Below, in pieces: positions 8,124 through 16,528 of a stretch of DNA of 64,000 nucleotides. This DNA is from Nostoc sp. PCC 7524 (GTDB taxonomy: Bacteria; Cyanobacteriota; Cyanobacteriia; Cyanobacteriales; Nostocaceae), in assembly GCF_000316645.1 (NCBI RefSeq), contig NC_019684.1, positions 5,616,001-5,680,000 on the forward strand. The letters run 5' to 3'. The position numbers and the translations under genes were made by a program. The notes beneath the pieces were generated by a model that was not told the origin of the DNA, searched no databases, and saw only the letters and a list, made by a program, of their open reading frames with translations. The stretch's first letter is position 1; the number at the start of each line of letters is the position of its first letter.

Positions 8124-9092
8124 TCACCACTCATGGTATAGTTTCTCAACATAAAATAAGATTTCCTCTTTTGGCAGGCGAATCTTTGGTTTTTGTGGTG
8201 GGTACAAACTTGCAACTGCTCCAGAATCTTGTTCAACCACTTTAGCTATAGATGATAACAGCGATCGCTCCAGCGCATTCCTGAATCCGGGGATGTGGAA
8301 AAGGGGACTGTGCAAATTTCCATAACAAAGCACAAAGGTTCGCGTTTGATGCTCACTTTCCGGGTAAAGGATAAAAAATTGTAAAATTTCGCCGAGGGGG
8401 AGTTGGGCTTTAAATAAAGTGGTGGAAGGAAAAGAATACTCCAACTCGTTTTTGATTTGTTGGGGTAGAGTCAGCAATGATGGGTTTTTCAGAATCTCGC
8501 TGAAAGAATTCCTTTCTCTGAGGAAAGTTTGCACAACTCTAGCCTCAAATCCGTTCGGCTCAAATGATTCAACTGGGTTCTCTCGAATTCTAAAAATCTC
8601 TCGATGAACGCCATTTTGATGATTAAAGTCATAGTTGATTTTGATGGAATTCAGAAATGCAGCCGGGATACTGGTGCAACCCACAACCCCTAGAAAACGC
8701 AGTCCTTGCGATCGCTCAGAAATGAGATCAGGAATCGGTAAACGTGGTTCATTCCCTCCATAAGTCCAGATGAAATCGCCTTGAACCACTAGATTTAACT
8801 TGTTGGCGATAGGTTCTCCTTTAGCTTTACCATCTTTTACAAGTCTTCCTTCTCCATCAAATTCCAGCGCATGAAAAGGGCATTGAATCGAATTGCTAGC
8901 TTCACAAATCCAGCCATTTGAGAGCGGAGCTTGCATATGAGGACAGACATTTTCCAATGCAGAAATCTCCCCTTCACGGTTTTGCCAAAGTACATAATCC
9001 TGCCCATTGAGGGTAAATTTGTAAGGTTTGTTGACTCCTAACATTGAGCGATGAGCGATTAGCCAAGGTGCGCCAGGAAGGATAGGCTTCAT
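8124..9092 (-). CDS. Rieske non-heme iron oxygenase
   Basis: A 322-residue Rieske protein, shorter and more divergent than the other three. Ligands: C50-P-H52 and C71-P-F-H74 for the [2Fe-2S] cluster; D155-x2-H158-x4-H163 (DFNHQNGVH) for the mononuclear iron. It lies 68 bases downstream of a Crp/Fnr regulator gene on the same strand and is separated from the rest of the oxygenase island by 132 bases containing a hairpin. It may therefore be an independently regulated unit. The start with MKPILPGAPWLIAHRSML is the only good one. Substrate unknown. Confidence 0.87.
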   Translation of the reverse strand: MKPILPGAPWLIAHRSMLGVNKPYKFTLNGQDYVLWQNREGEISALENVCPHMQAPLSNGWICEASNSIQCPFHALEFDGEGRLVKDGKAKGEPIANKLNLVVQGDFIWTYGGNEPRLPIPDLISERSQGLRFLGVVGCTSIPAAFLNSIKINYDFNHQNGVHREIFRIRENPVESFEPNGFEARVVQTFLRERNSFSEILKNPSLLTLPQQIKNELEYSFPSTTLFKAQLPLGEILQFFILYPESEHQTRTFVLCYGNLHSPLFHIPGFRNALERSLLSSIAKVVEQDSGAVASLYPPQKPKIRLPKEEILFYVEKLYHEW

Positions 9093-9160
9093 TCAGATAC
9101 TCTCCAATACTGTTTGATTTTTAACCTACCTGTTGACTTTGCTTATTGCATTCACCTTGG

Positions 9161-9742
9161 TTAAGAAAAGGTTTTTTCGTAGACTCTTCGCTTTAAGCGA
9201 CTGAGAGATTGCGGTTCAATTCCTAAATAAGATGCCAGGTAATATTGGGGAATACGCTGCAATAGTTCCGGCTCATTTTGTAGCAGATTGATATATCTTT
9301 CTTCAGGAGTATCTAAAAACAGAGATAAAACTTTGTCTCGCAGTAGAAACGCCAAATCCTCCGCAACAAGCCTTAAAAATCTTTGCCCTTGGGGAGTAGT
9401 TTCAAAAAATTGCATTATCTTATGGTCAAAGATAATCACTTCTGAATCTTCAACAGCTTGAACTGTAAAGCGAGTAGGTTGACGCTTTTGAAAACTCTCA
9501 TAATCTCCCAATGTCTGTCGTTCAACGTGAAAGAAAAGCGTGTACTCTTTTGCTTCTTTTAATACAAAAGTCCTGAGACAACCTTTAAGAGTAAAACCCA
9601 CAAATTCACAGATTTCACCTTGTTGAAATAAGAACTCCCCTCTGCATAACTTCCTAGACTTTAGAAGAGATTTCAGAAGTACAAAATCAATTTTGAAATC
9701 TGGAAAAAGCTGCTGGATGAATGCAAAAAACGACTCATACAT
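9161..9742 (-). CDS. Crp/Fnr-family transcription regulator
   Basis: A 193-residue protein with a cyclic-nucleotide-binding-like beta barrel (residues about 20-115; GEFLFQQGEICEFVGFTLKGC) and a C-terminal helix-turn-helix (IPQYYLASYLGIEPQSLSRL, residues about 164-183). No Fnr cysteine cluster is present, so an oxygen-sensing [4Fe-4S] role is unlikely. The barrel is of the short type found in small Crp-like regulators with unknown ligands. Placement directly upstream of, and in the same direction as, the Rieske gene at 8124-9092 suggests it controls that gene, perhaps with itself. Confidence 0.85.
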   Translation of the reverse strand: MYESFFAFIQQLFPDFKIDFVLLKSLLKSRKLCRGEFLFQQGEICEFVGFTLKGCLRTFVLKEAKEYTLFFHVERQTLGDYESFQKRQPTRFTVQAVEDSEVIIFDHKIMQFFETTPQGQRFLRLVAEDLAFLLRDKVLSLFLDTPEERYINLLQNEPELLQRIPQYYLASYLGIEPQSLSRLKRRVYEKTFS

Positions 9743-9860
9743 TTAAAAACCATTTTTCAATAAACAAAGCACCCACATTTATTGTGAAGTCTTATATTTT
9801 TAATAGTTTAACATGAGTCAATATATGCTAAAATTTGATTATTAAGAGCATACGCTTTAT

Positions 9861-10634
9861 TTATAACTCCGATAGTTCTGCAAAAACGGTTTCTCTCCAG
9901 AAATTAATACGATTCTCTCGTGTTACTGGTTTACTTATGAGTTTACGCCAAGTACCATTTGCTGCACCACTGGGATGAGGAAATACAAGGTGTTTGTGTT
10001 GTAATTTTATACTGCTAACGCCTATCCTTGCTTCTTGCCCCCATGTAATTACCGCTATTGGCTTGAAAATTTCTAACTCCGCCTTCAGCACTTGAATGAA
10101 ACGAGTATGATCTTGTTTTGTCAGAGGAAGACGGCGATCGCAATCCTCCTTACTGACAAATACTTTAAAAATATCGGTGAGGTAGACTCTGTATCCTTCG
10201 TCTAGCAAGATTTTAATCAAATCGAAATATCGCCTTGTAGTATGCAACTTTTCCCGGCAATTTTTCAAGTGTAAAGCGTAGGGCGTTGCAATAGAAATTT
10301 CTTCTACTCTTGTATCACTGTGTCGTAAAGGGTCTTGTCCAATGATAGCCACTGTTTTCTTGTTTAAAATATTGTTGTCTTTTTCCAGGATGCTGGGAAT
10401 ATCTACCCCAACAACTAAAGCTTCCTCGTAGCGTTTTTGAAAGCTTGAATTGTGAGAGTGAAAAATATTTCTGATTAGAGTATGTTCGGGATAACCTTCC
10501 AATTCAAATTCTTGCTGCATTACCTCATAGAGAGATTGTAGTTGGCATTGGGAAATATCAAAAACTTTAGATAACTCTTGATGCAAAGCTGCAAATTCTT
10601 TGGCTTTAAACTGGGAAAACAAGTAATTTGGCAT
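9861..10634 (-). CDS. uracil-DNA glycosylase superfamily protein
   Basis: A 257-residue protein. Residues 95-105 (VAIIGQDPLRH) match the water-activating GQDP motif of the uracil-DNA glycosylase fold, and FPHPSGAAN near residue 225 matches the C-terminal HPS loop. The N-terminal 90 residues are not part of the usual fold. These proteins excise damaged bases or, in divergent members, act on other nucleobase-like substrates. It is not a canonical family 1 or family 4 enzyme: no FeS cysteine set is visible. Divergent UDG-like proteins also occur in antiphage islands, but nothing here proves that role. Confidence 0.68.
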   Translation of the reverse strand: MPNYLFSQFKAKEFAALHQELSKVFDISQCQLQSLYEVMQQEFELEGYPEHTLIRNIFHSHNSSFQKRYEEALVVGVDIPSILEKDNNILNKKTVAIIGQDPLRHSDTRVEEISIATPYALHLKNCREKLHTTRRYFDLIKILLDEGYRVYLTDIFKVFVSKEDCDRRLPLTKQDHTRFIQVLKAELEIFKPIAVITWGQEARIGVSSIKLQHKHLVFPHPSGAANGTWRKLISKPVTRENRINFWRETVFAELSEL

Positions 10635-10875
10635 AAATGTAGTAACTATATCAACACACCATTAATATAGTTCCCACAATCTTTAAGTAGATTGAGATTA
10701 AAACATAGACATTAAGCTACGGATAAAGACCAATGCCGCTAAAAACAGACTAACCAGAATTAGACACAGGGTAAAATATTTTACTCACATTCCAGCATAA
10801 TCGCTAACTATCTTCTCTTTCCCTCAAATCACAATGTTGTAAGATAAATAAAAGCTAAAACCTAACTCTGTACTT

Positions 10876-11103
10876 ATGAGTGTCCATCCCCTCTTGAAAG
10901 TTGACATTTCTGAACTCAGCGTTGCAGAACGTATTCAACTTGCTGAAGATTTATGGGACAGTATCTTAGATAAGCCAGAAGAACTACCGTTAACTGAAGC
11001 ACAAAAACAAGAACTAGATCGACGCTTAGAAAATTACCATAGAAACCCCACAAACGGTTCTAGTTGGGAAGATGTTAAAAAACGTTTAGGCTTCTCCCAA
11101 TGA
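10876..11103 (+). CDS. addiction-module antitoxin (PF09720-like)
   Basis: A 75-residue protein with the typical opening of this antitoxin family (LSVAERIQLAEDLWDSI) and a charged tail (SSWEDVKKRL). It overlaps the downstream toxin by four bases (ATGA at 11100-11103). The family represses its own promoter and neutralises RelE/ParE-type toxins. Both genes look intact. Confidence 0.9.
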   Translation: MSVHPLLKVDISELSVAERIQLAEDLWDSILDKPEELPLTEAQKQELDRRLENYHRNPTNGSSWEDVKKRLGFSQ

Positions 11104-11396
11104 CGTATAACCTGATTATCCAACCAGAAGCAGAATACGATATTCAGGATGTATTTGAGTGGTACGAATCTCAAAATCTAGGTTTGGGTTCTGAATTTGT
11201 CCGTGCTGTTGATGTTTGTTTGTCGGGAATTGGACGAAACCCTCTGGCTTACCAAGTCATTTACAAACAGGTTAGAAGAGCATTAATTCGTCGATTTCCA
11301 TACATAATTCTCTACGTTTTTGACCAAGATACAGTTTCTGTAATTGCTTGCTTCCATGCAAAACGTGATCCGAAACAATGGTTAGGGAGAATCTAA
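11100..11396 (+). CDS. RelE/ParE-family toxin
   Basis: A 98-residue protein with the family features: an N-terminal strand with acidic helix (QPEAEYDIQDVFEWYE), a conserved RRALIRRFPYIILY block and a C-terminal CFHAKRDPKQW segment. RelE members cut mRNA at the ribosome, ParE members inhibit gyrase; the sequence alone does not decide. Paired with the overlapping antitoxin gene upstream. Confidence 0.9.
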   Translation: MTYNLIIQPEAEYDIQDVFEWYESQNLGLGSEFVRAVDVCLSGIGRNPLAYQVIYKQVRRALIRRFPYIILYVFDQDTVSVIACFHAKRDPKQWLGRI

Positions 11397-11423
11397 TCAA
11401 ACTGTGAATAAATACTATCCTAA

Positions 11424-13130
11424 TTAACATGGAGATAAAACAGTTCCCAATTTTTCACATCCCAAGCGATCGCTCACTTTTCCTTGATCAACCACCTGTA
11501 CCCCATTAATATACACTGTGGTGACAATCTCATCTGAACCACGCTTCACCATCCGGGGTTCACCATCCAAAACCGGATCTAATATTTCCATTTGGGGGCT
11601 GATGGGCTGATTTAAAGCACTGGGATCAAGTAAAACGATATCGGCTTTCGCGCCAACTTTCAAAACTCCTGTATCTAGGCGAAACCATTGGGCGGGTTCT
11701 CCCGTAACGCGATAAATCGCAGCCTCCGGTGACATAAACTTGGTAGTAACTGCTTGTTTAAGTAGAGACAAAGCTCCATCATAGTAGCCGAGATTACGGA
11801 CGTGTGCGCCAGCATCCGTAAATCCTGGTAAAATATAGGGATGCTGCATTAATGCTAAACGGGGTTGTAAGCGGTCATTTGCCCCTGTCGCTACCCAGCG
11901 TAAATCTGTATCGTATTCCTGTAAAGCTTCGATAAAGAAATCTATGGGTTCTTGTTGGTGTTGACGGGCAATTTCCGCAAAACTCAAGCCCTCCCAACTC
12001 GCTTGGGGAGACTGTACAACTTCCATCAAATCTAAGTCACGATGAAATGATTTCCGCCTTTTATTCAGCCATTCTTGACGAAATTGGCGGCGAAAACCTG
12101 GAGATTGCCATAATTTTTGTCTTTCCTGTCGGGAATCACAGCCATTGAGTTGTGCGCCTGTGGAAAATTCTTCAAATAAGGGTGTGACACAACCATCCGA
12201 GTAAATGGTGAAGGGTTCAGTCAAGGTTTGAAAGCGTACATTCCCACCCAGTAAATGATTCCAGATGTTCAGAATCGGGGAAAATACTTTCCAGAGGTTG
12301 CGATCATGGACGGCATCTAAAGCAGAGAGGACAGTTAACCTGAGTGGACGTTTACCTATGCCTACACCCATCCGCAGAATATCGAGAAAGGAAGCTAGGC
12401 GTTGTAAATTGGGGGTGACTTGAAAAACGCGATCGCGCCTTCTACACAAATCCGCCAACATCGCATATTCTTTAAACTTGGCGTGTTGTGAGGGAATTGT
12501 GTAACCCCGCCATTCTCCACTCATACGATGCCAAGGAAACATATCAATAGAAACCCCTACAAAGCCTGCATCTAAAGCATCGGCGGCAATGCGCTGCATA
12601 ACATTTAGCTCGAATTTGCTAGGCTGAACCTTTAAACTGCGTTCTAATCCCATCACCTCAGCGCGTAAGGCACTATGTCCAAGCAAAGGTGCAATATTCG
12701 CCCCCAACGGTAACTGCTGCAAATGCTGTAAATACTCGGCTGGAGTCTGCCAAGAAACCGATGTTTGCAACCATTTGGCAATTAACCGATGGGAAAGCGT
12801 CTCCACCCTTTGAAAAATATCAGCTAGCATTTGGGGTTCACCGATTGCGATCGACAAACTACAATTGCCAATAACAACGCTAGTCACACCATGACGCACA
12901 GATTCACCCAGTCCCGGCGCAATTTCTACTTCTAAATCATAGTGCGTATGAATATCAATGAATCCTGGTGTCACCCACAACCCAGAAGCATCAACCACCT
13001 CACGCGCTGGGATATTTAATGATGGTGCAATGGTGACAATCTGTCCATTTTGAATCCCGACATCTCCCCGCACAGGTACAGATCCTAAACCATCAAAAAT
13101 TAACCCATTTTGAATTAATAAATCTAACAT
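11424..13130 (-). CDS. D-aminoacylase-like amidohydrolase
   Basis: A 568-residue amidohydrolase-superfamily protein. The N-terminus has the small beta-sandwich start (LLIQNGLIFDGLGSVPVRGD) followed by the metal-binding PGFIDIHTHYD motif (about residues 55-65), and near the C-terminus a TDAGAHVRN motif and KADIVLLDP. This is the architecture of N-acyl-D-amino-acid deacylases and related amidases, zinc hydrolases that release D-amino acids from acylated forms. Substrate specificity is not readable. It stands between a TA pair of the other strand and the DUF4276 gene, with no clear operon partner. Length is normal for the family. Confidence 0.85.
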   Translation of the reverse strand: MLDLLIQNGLIFDGLGSVPVRGDVGIQNGQIVTIAPSLNIPAREVVDASGLWVTPGFIDIHTHYDLEVEIAPGLGESVRHGVTSVVIGNCSLSIAIGEPQMLADIFQRVETLSHRLIAKWLQTSVSWQTPAEYLQHLQQLPLGANIAPLLGHSALRAEVMGLERSLKVQPSKFELNVMQRIAADALDAGFVGVSIDMFPWHRMSGEWRGYTIPSQHAKFKEYAMLADLCRRRDRVFQVTPNLQRLASFLDILRMGVGIGKRPLRLTVLSALDAVHDRNLWKVFSPILNIWNHLLGGNVRFQTLTEPFTIYSDGCVTPLFEEFSTGAQLNGCDSRQERQKLWQSPGFRRQFRQEWLNKRRKSFHRDLDLMEVVQSPQASWEGLSFAEIARQHQQEPIDFFIEALQEYDTDLRWVATGANDRLQPRLALMQHPYILPGFTDAGAHVRNLGYYDGALSLLKQAVTTKFMSPEAAIYRVTGEPAQWFRLDTGVLKVGAKADIVLLDPSALNQPISPQMEILDPVLDGEPRMVKRGSDEIVTTVYINGVQVVDQGKVSDRLGCEKLGTVLSPC

Positions 13131-13156
13131 GACTTTTTAGTTTATTTGTGATCATT

Positions 13157-13831
13157 CTACTGTCCACTAAACAGCCTAAGTTTATCTCGAAAATAGCAGA
13201 AACTTGGTGATTGATTGTTGTCAATATCCATCAAAGGAGATATTCTTTCTGCCCAAGTTGCCTTTTCTTTTCCGATTACTTGATAACCAAGCTTAGACAA
13301 CTTGTGACAACCACCAGAATATAGTGCATCAGCTAACTTTTCCCATGTACCACAAATCTCATCATTTGTGTAAGAATTGAGAACGGCTTCTTTCGCACTC
13401 GGATAAGCATTTTTCACGGCTGCTAAATCACCCAAGTACCATGCTTCTCCTTCCTCAATAGCGATACAAAATTGTGTTTTTGGCTGAGGATGACAAGAAT
13501 TTAGTATCTCAAGTAATTCTTTCCGAAAACTACTAAGGCATCGGTCATCAAGGTCACAAATGACAATCAAAACAGCCTGATAATCAGAGGGATAACTGGC
13601 AAATGTATTACCATAGCCTCTAATAAGTCTTGGCAGTTGGTCGAGTAAAATTCGTTTTTGGGGATCAGAGTTAGATTTTAAATTTTTAGGAATATGTCCT
13701 ATTCCTTTGTAAGCATGAATATTAAATGTATGTTGTTCGGTATTTAGAATTTTTGGGACAAGAATGTCAAGAGCCTTTTTACTTGAAATATCCTCAACTA
13801 GGATCTCAAAGTGCATATACCTACCTTGCAT
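13157..13831 (-). CDS. DUF4276-like, TOPRIM-like protein
   Basis: Up to 224 residues; M6 (base 13816) is an equally good start. Acidic residues fit a TOPRIM-type active site: E13 at the end of the first strand (ILVED), D93-x-D95 (VICDLDD), and a later acidic cluster (AIEEGEAW, residues 124-131). The family is known mainly from its pairing with RecF/OLD-like ATPases. Here it overlaps the upstream ATPase gene by 11 bases, which strongly suggests a two-component complex. By analogy with ATPase/TOPRIM defence systems such as PARIS and OLD nucleases, it could be a nuclease effector; this is inference. Confidence 0.7.
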   Translation of the reverse strand: MQGRYMHFEILVEDISSKKALDILVPKILNTEQHTFNIHAYKGIGHIPKNLKSNSDPQKRILLDQLPRLIRGYGNTFASYPSDYQAVLIVICDLDDRCLSSFRKELLEILNSCHPQPKTQFCIAIEEGEAWYLGDLAAVKNAYPSAKEAVLNSYTNDEICGTWEKLADALYSGGCHKLSKLGYQVIGKEKATWAERISPLMDIDNNQSPSFCYFRDKLRLFSGQ

Positions 13832-15113
13832 CTAAATAGTCACTGTACCAAAGTCCACCAAGAGGTAAGCCTTCAGAAACAAGGTTATTGATCAGAGGAT
13901 CTTCACTAGCCCGCCTAATTTTTGCAAATCCATCTTCACCCTTTTCCAGAACCCAAACTTCTTCAGGTTCAAGGGCATCTACAAAATATGGTTGATGCGT
14001 TGTGACAAATATTTGTGAACCACCTTTTTGACTTGTGGCGTGTTCTCGAAACTCGCGCGCTAGGGTTTCTAGAAGTTTATGATAAAGTCCATTTTCTGGC
14101 TCTTCAATGCACAAAAAAGGTGGTGGTGATGGGTCTTCTAAAAGCAGGAGATAGGCGAATACTTTAAGTGTACCATCTGACATTTGTTGAGCATAAAACG
14201 GGTCTTGAAACCCCTTGTCATTGAAACGAAGCAGGAGTCTGCCGTCTGGGCTTTTTTCAGTGCTAATCTTATTAATACCTGGAATTTTACTAGATATCTT
14301 GTCTAGTATGGATTTAAACTTTTGAGGATGTTCTCTCTCCATAAACTGAACTACATTACCCAGATTATCTCCATGAATATTCAGATGTTTTTGTGGACCA
14401 GCTAGAGGTAAACTTCTTGCCGCATCAGGCGTAAAATAGCTTAAATACCATCCTTCAATAAATCTACGAAACATAGAAATTCTTGGGTGTTGTTTCAGTG
14501 AACCCAAAGTGGCGATTCCCAGTTTTCGCTTATCGTCAAGTTCGACTATCTCCGTTTCTTTACTTTCTTCTTCTGCTTCACCTCTTTGAATTTTTTCTAT
14601 TAAATTTGACAAATTTAAATTCCCTTCCTCCTCTTCAAATTGTTTACCGCCTTGTTCCCCTTTCCACGCGACTCCTCTACCTTCATTGAGAATTAGGAAA
14701 GAGAAAGGTTTTCCCTTATCTTGTCCCTTTCTTCGTTGTCTAAGTCTTTCCCGTTTGACATAAGGTCTTCCATATGTGTCAATATCTATGGCTAACTCAT
14801 ACGTAATCGGTCTAGCATTACGATGCTCTTTATAATAGATATCAAACTCGATACTTCCTTCTCGTCCTTGTGAACGAATCCTCTCAAAACCACCACGACC
14901 ACGAGAATCACACGCTTCCTCTACACCATTTTTTAAGCAGTCTGCAAGAAAGCCAAAAGTGTCGAAAATCGTACTTTTTCCTACTCCATTCTTACCGATG
15001 ACTGCCGTCATTGGTGCTAGTGGCTTGGCATTCTGTGTATTCCATAACTTCCCTAAAGTTATATCGCGAAGAACTCTGTAATTTCTAACTCTAAATCCTT
15101 CTACTTTCGACAT
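13821..15113 (-). CDS. RecF/OLD-like AAA ATPase
   Basis: A 430-residue ABC-type ATPase. Walker A is GKNGVGKST (about residues 40-48), the signature-like motif is MSDGTLK (311-317), Walker B is FLCIEEPENG (333-342) and the H-loop is TTHQPYF (371-377). Between them is a long insertion with an acidic, coiled-coil-like segment (residues 155-195). This arrangement is typical of AAA_21/OLD-type ATPases that sense DNA ends or phage activity. It is followed by an overlapping TOPRIM-like gene, so the pair probably forms a sensor-effector unit. No transmembrane segment is seen. Confidence 0.88.
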   Translation of the reverse strand: MSKVEGFRVRNYRVLRDITLGKLWNTQNAKPLAPMTAVIGKNGVGKSTIFDTFGFLADCLKNGVEEACDSRGRGGFERIRSQGREGSIEFDIYYKEHRNARPITYELAIDIDTYGRPYVKRERLRQRRKGQDKGKPFSFLILNEGRGVAWKGEQGGKQFEEEEGNLNLSNLIEKIQRGEAEEESKETEIVELDDKRKLGIATLGSLKQHPRISMFRRFIEGWYLSYFTPDAARSLPLAGPQKHLNIHGDNLGNVVQFMEREHPQKFKSILDKISSKIPGINKISTEKSPDGRLLLRFNDKGFQDPFYAQQMSDGTLKVFAYLLLLEDPSPPPFLCIEEPENGLYHKLLETLAREFREHATSQKGGSQIFVTTHQPYFVDALEPEEVWVLEKGEDGFAKIRRASEDPLINNLVSEGLPLGGLWYSDYLDAR

Positions 15114-15226
15114 TTATTCCTCTCTGATCAACTCATAATCATCCTATCAATATTAATTACTCTCATAATTTATGAATTTTGTTTTTATCATCTGTTATTT
15201 GATTTAATTGTACACAACATTGTAAT

Positions 15227-16519
15227 TTATTTTTTATCATAATTATAGCGAGAAGTTATACCACTATGCTCAGTTTTTACCCAGCGCGATCGCCTGTTCT
15301 GCACACACATCTTAAAAGTAGTCACAATCATCACCGGAATCCAATGCACCATATACACAGAACCTTGAATGGTTGACCACAACAAACCCCAACCACGTAA
15401 ATTTTGATACTGATAAATTCCAGCCATCAAAGCCACTGTCAGAATGAGACTCAGTAGCGTTTGCAGTGGTAATAAAACTGGGGTATCTCTATAAATAATT
15501 GTCCACAGTAAATCAGGAATCAGTCCAATTGGGAGGATAAATTGCAAGAGAAAAAATAATATTAAATCAATTTCTTTCGCCCAACCCAAAGTAAAAATTT
15601 GCGGAAAATAATCAAGGAAACGCTGATAACCACCTTCAGCCCAACGGCGGCGTTGATGCCAAAGATTTATCCAATTAGTTACACCTTCTTCTTGAATGGA
15701 TGGACTGGGTAAAAATTCAATTTCAGCTCCAGCTAAATAAATCCGAAAACACAAATCTAAATCATCGGTGACAGTGTTCTCATTCCAACCTTGGCACTTT
15801 TCTAAAAGTTCCCGCCGCACTAACATACCATTGCCGCGCAACTCAGACATTCCACCTACAGCAAGGCGATGGGTTTGCAGAAAGCTATCACAATTCATTT
15901 CCATTTGTTGGCAACGAGTTAAAAAGTTGATATCTGCATTGGTTATTGCTTTCCGTACTTGCACCGCACCAATATTTGGTTTTTGAAATAGGGGTACTGT
16001 TTGCCACAGGAAATTCACAGGAAGCTGGGCATCAGCATCACAAATTAAGATAATCTCTCCTTGGCTGTAGGGGAAAACCGCATTTAACGCGCCTGATTTA
16101 GCACCTTTTAATTCCTCTCGGCGATAAACTTGGAGTGCGGGAAATTTGATTTGTAATTGACTTAAGATTTCAGGTGTGGCATCGGTACTACCATCATCAA
16201 CTACCCAAATATCTAAGCGATCGCGAGGATAATCCAGTTGAAATAAACTATGTACTAGATGGCTAATGACGGCACTTTCATTTTTAGCTGCAACTAAAAT
16301 TGAGACTGTTGGTGGTTCAGTGAGACTTGTAATGACTGGTGTAGCTGGTTTAGCCATCAACATTCGGATGCTTTGGATAGCCAAAACCGTCGTTAATCCC
16401 ACCATGAACCACCGTGTTTCCGATCGCCAGTGTAGCAAACTCACAGCACCCCAAATCAGCATTACTACTAGGATTGCCTGAAAACGGCGCGTAGGAATTC
16501 GCTGATCGGTATTTCCCAT
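15227..16519 (-). CDS. membrane glycosyltransferase family 2 protein
   Basis: A 430-residue processive-type GT2. Two N-terminal membrane segments precede the GT-A domain (VVDDGSTDATPEIL, ICDADAQLP, and a QRRRWAEGG motif at about residue 295-303), followed by three or four C-terminal membrane helices. The D, DxD and QxxRW motifs place it with cellulose-synthase/hyaluronan-synthase-like enzymes that polymerise or transfer sugars at the cytoplasmic membrane. It starts ten bases after the stop of the upstream secreted protein (16529-17218), so the two form an operon. The sugar and acceptor are not deducible. Confidence 0.88.
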   Translation of the reverse strand: MGNTDQRIPTRRFQAILVVMLIWGAVSLLHWRSETRWFMVGLTTVLAIQSIRMLMAKPATPVITSLTEPPTVSILVAAKNESAVISHLVHSLFQLDYPRDRLDIWVVDDGSTDATPEILSQLQIKFPALQVYRREELKGAKSGALNAVFPYSQGEIILICDADAQLPVNFLWQTVPLFQKPNIGAVQVRKAITNADINFLTRCQQMEMNCDSFLQTHRLAVGGMSELRGNGMLVRRELLEKCQGWNENTVTDDLDLCFRIYLAGAEIEFLPSPSIQEEGVTNWINLWHQRRRWAEGGYQRFLDYFPQIFTLGWAKEIDLILFFLLQFILPIGLIPDLLWTIIYRDTPVLLPLQTLLSLILTVALMAGIYQYQNLRGWGLLWSTIQGSVYMVHWIPVMIVTTFKMCVQNRRSRWVKTEHSGITSRYNYDKK

Positions 16520-16528
16520 TGTAGTTTT

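Noticed and set aside
1-9092. Saxitoxin-type (sxt) cluster because of several Rieske genes
   Set aside because: No sxtA polyketide-like gene, amidinotransferase or carbamoyltransferase is present; diiron proteins are not part of that pathway.
9861-10634. Canonical uracil-DNA glycosylase (ung)
   Set aside because: Extra N-terminal region and divergent motifs; only superfamily membership is supported.
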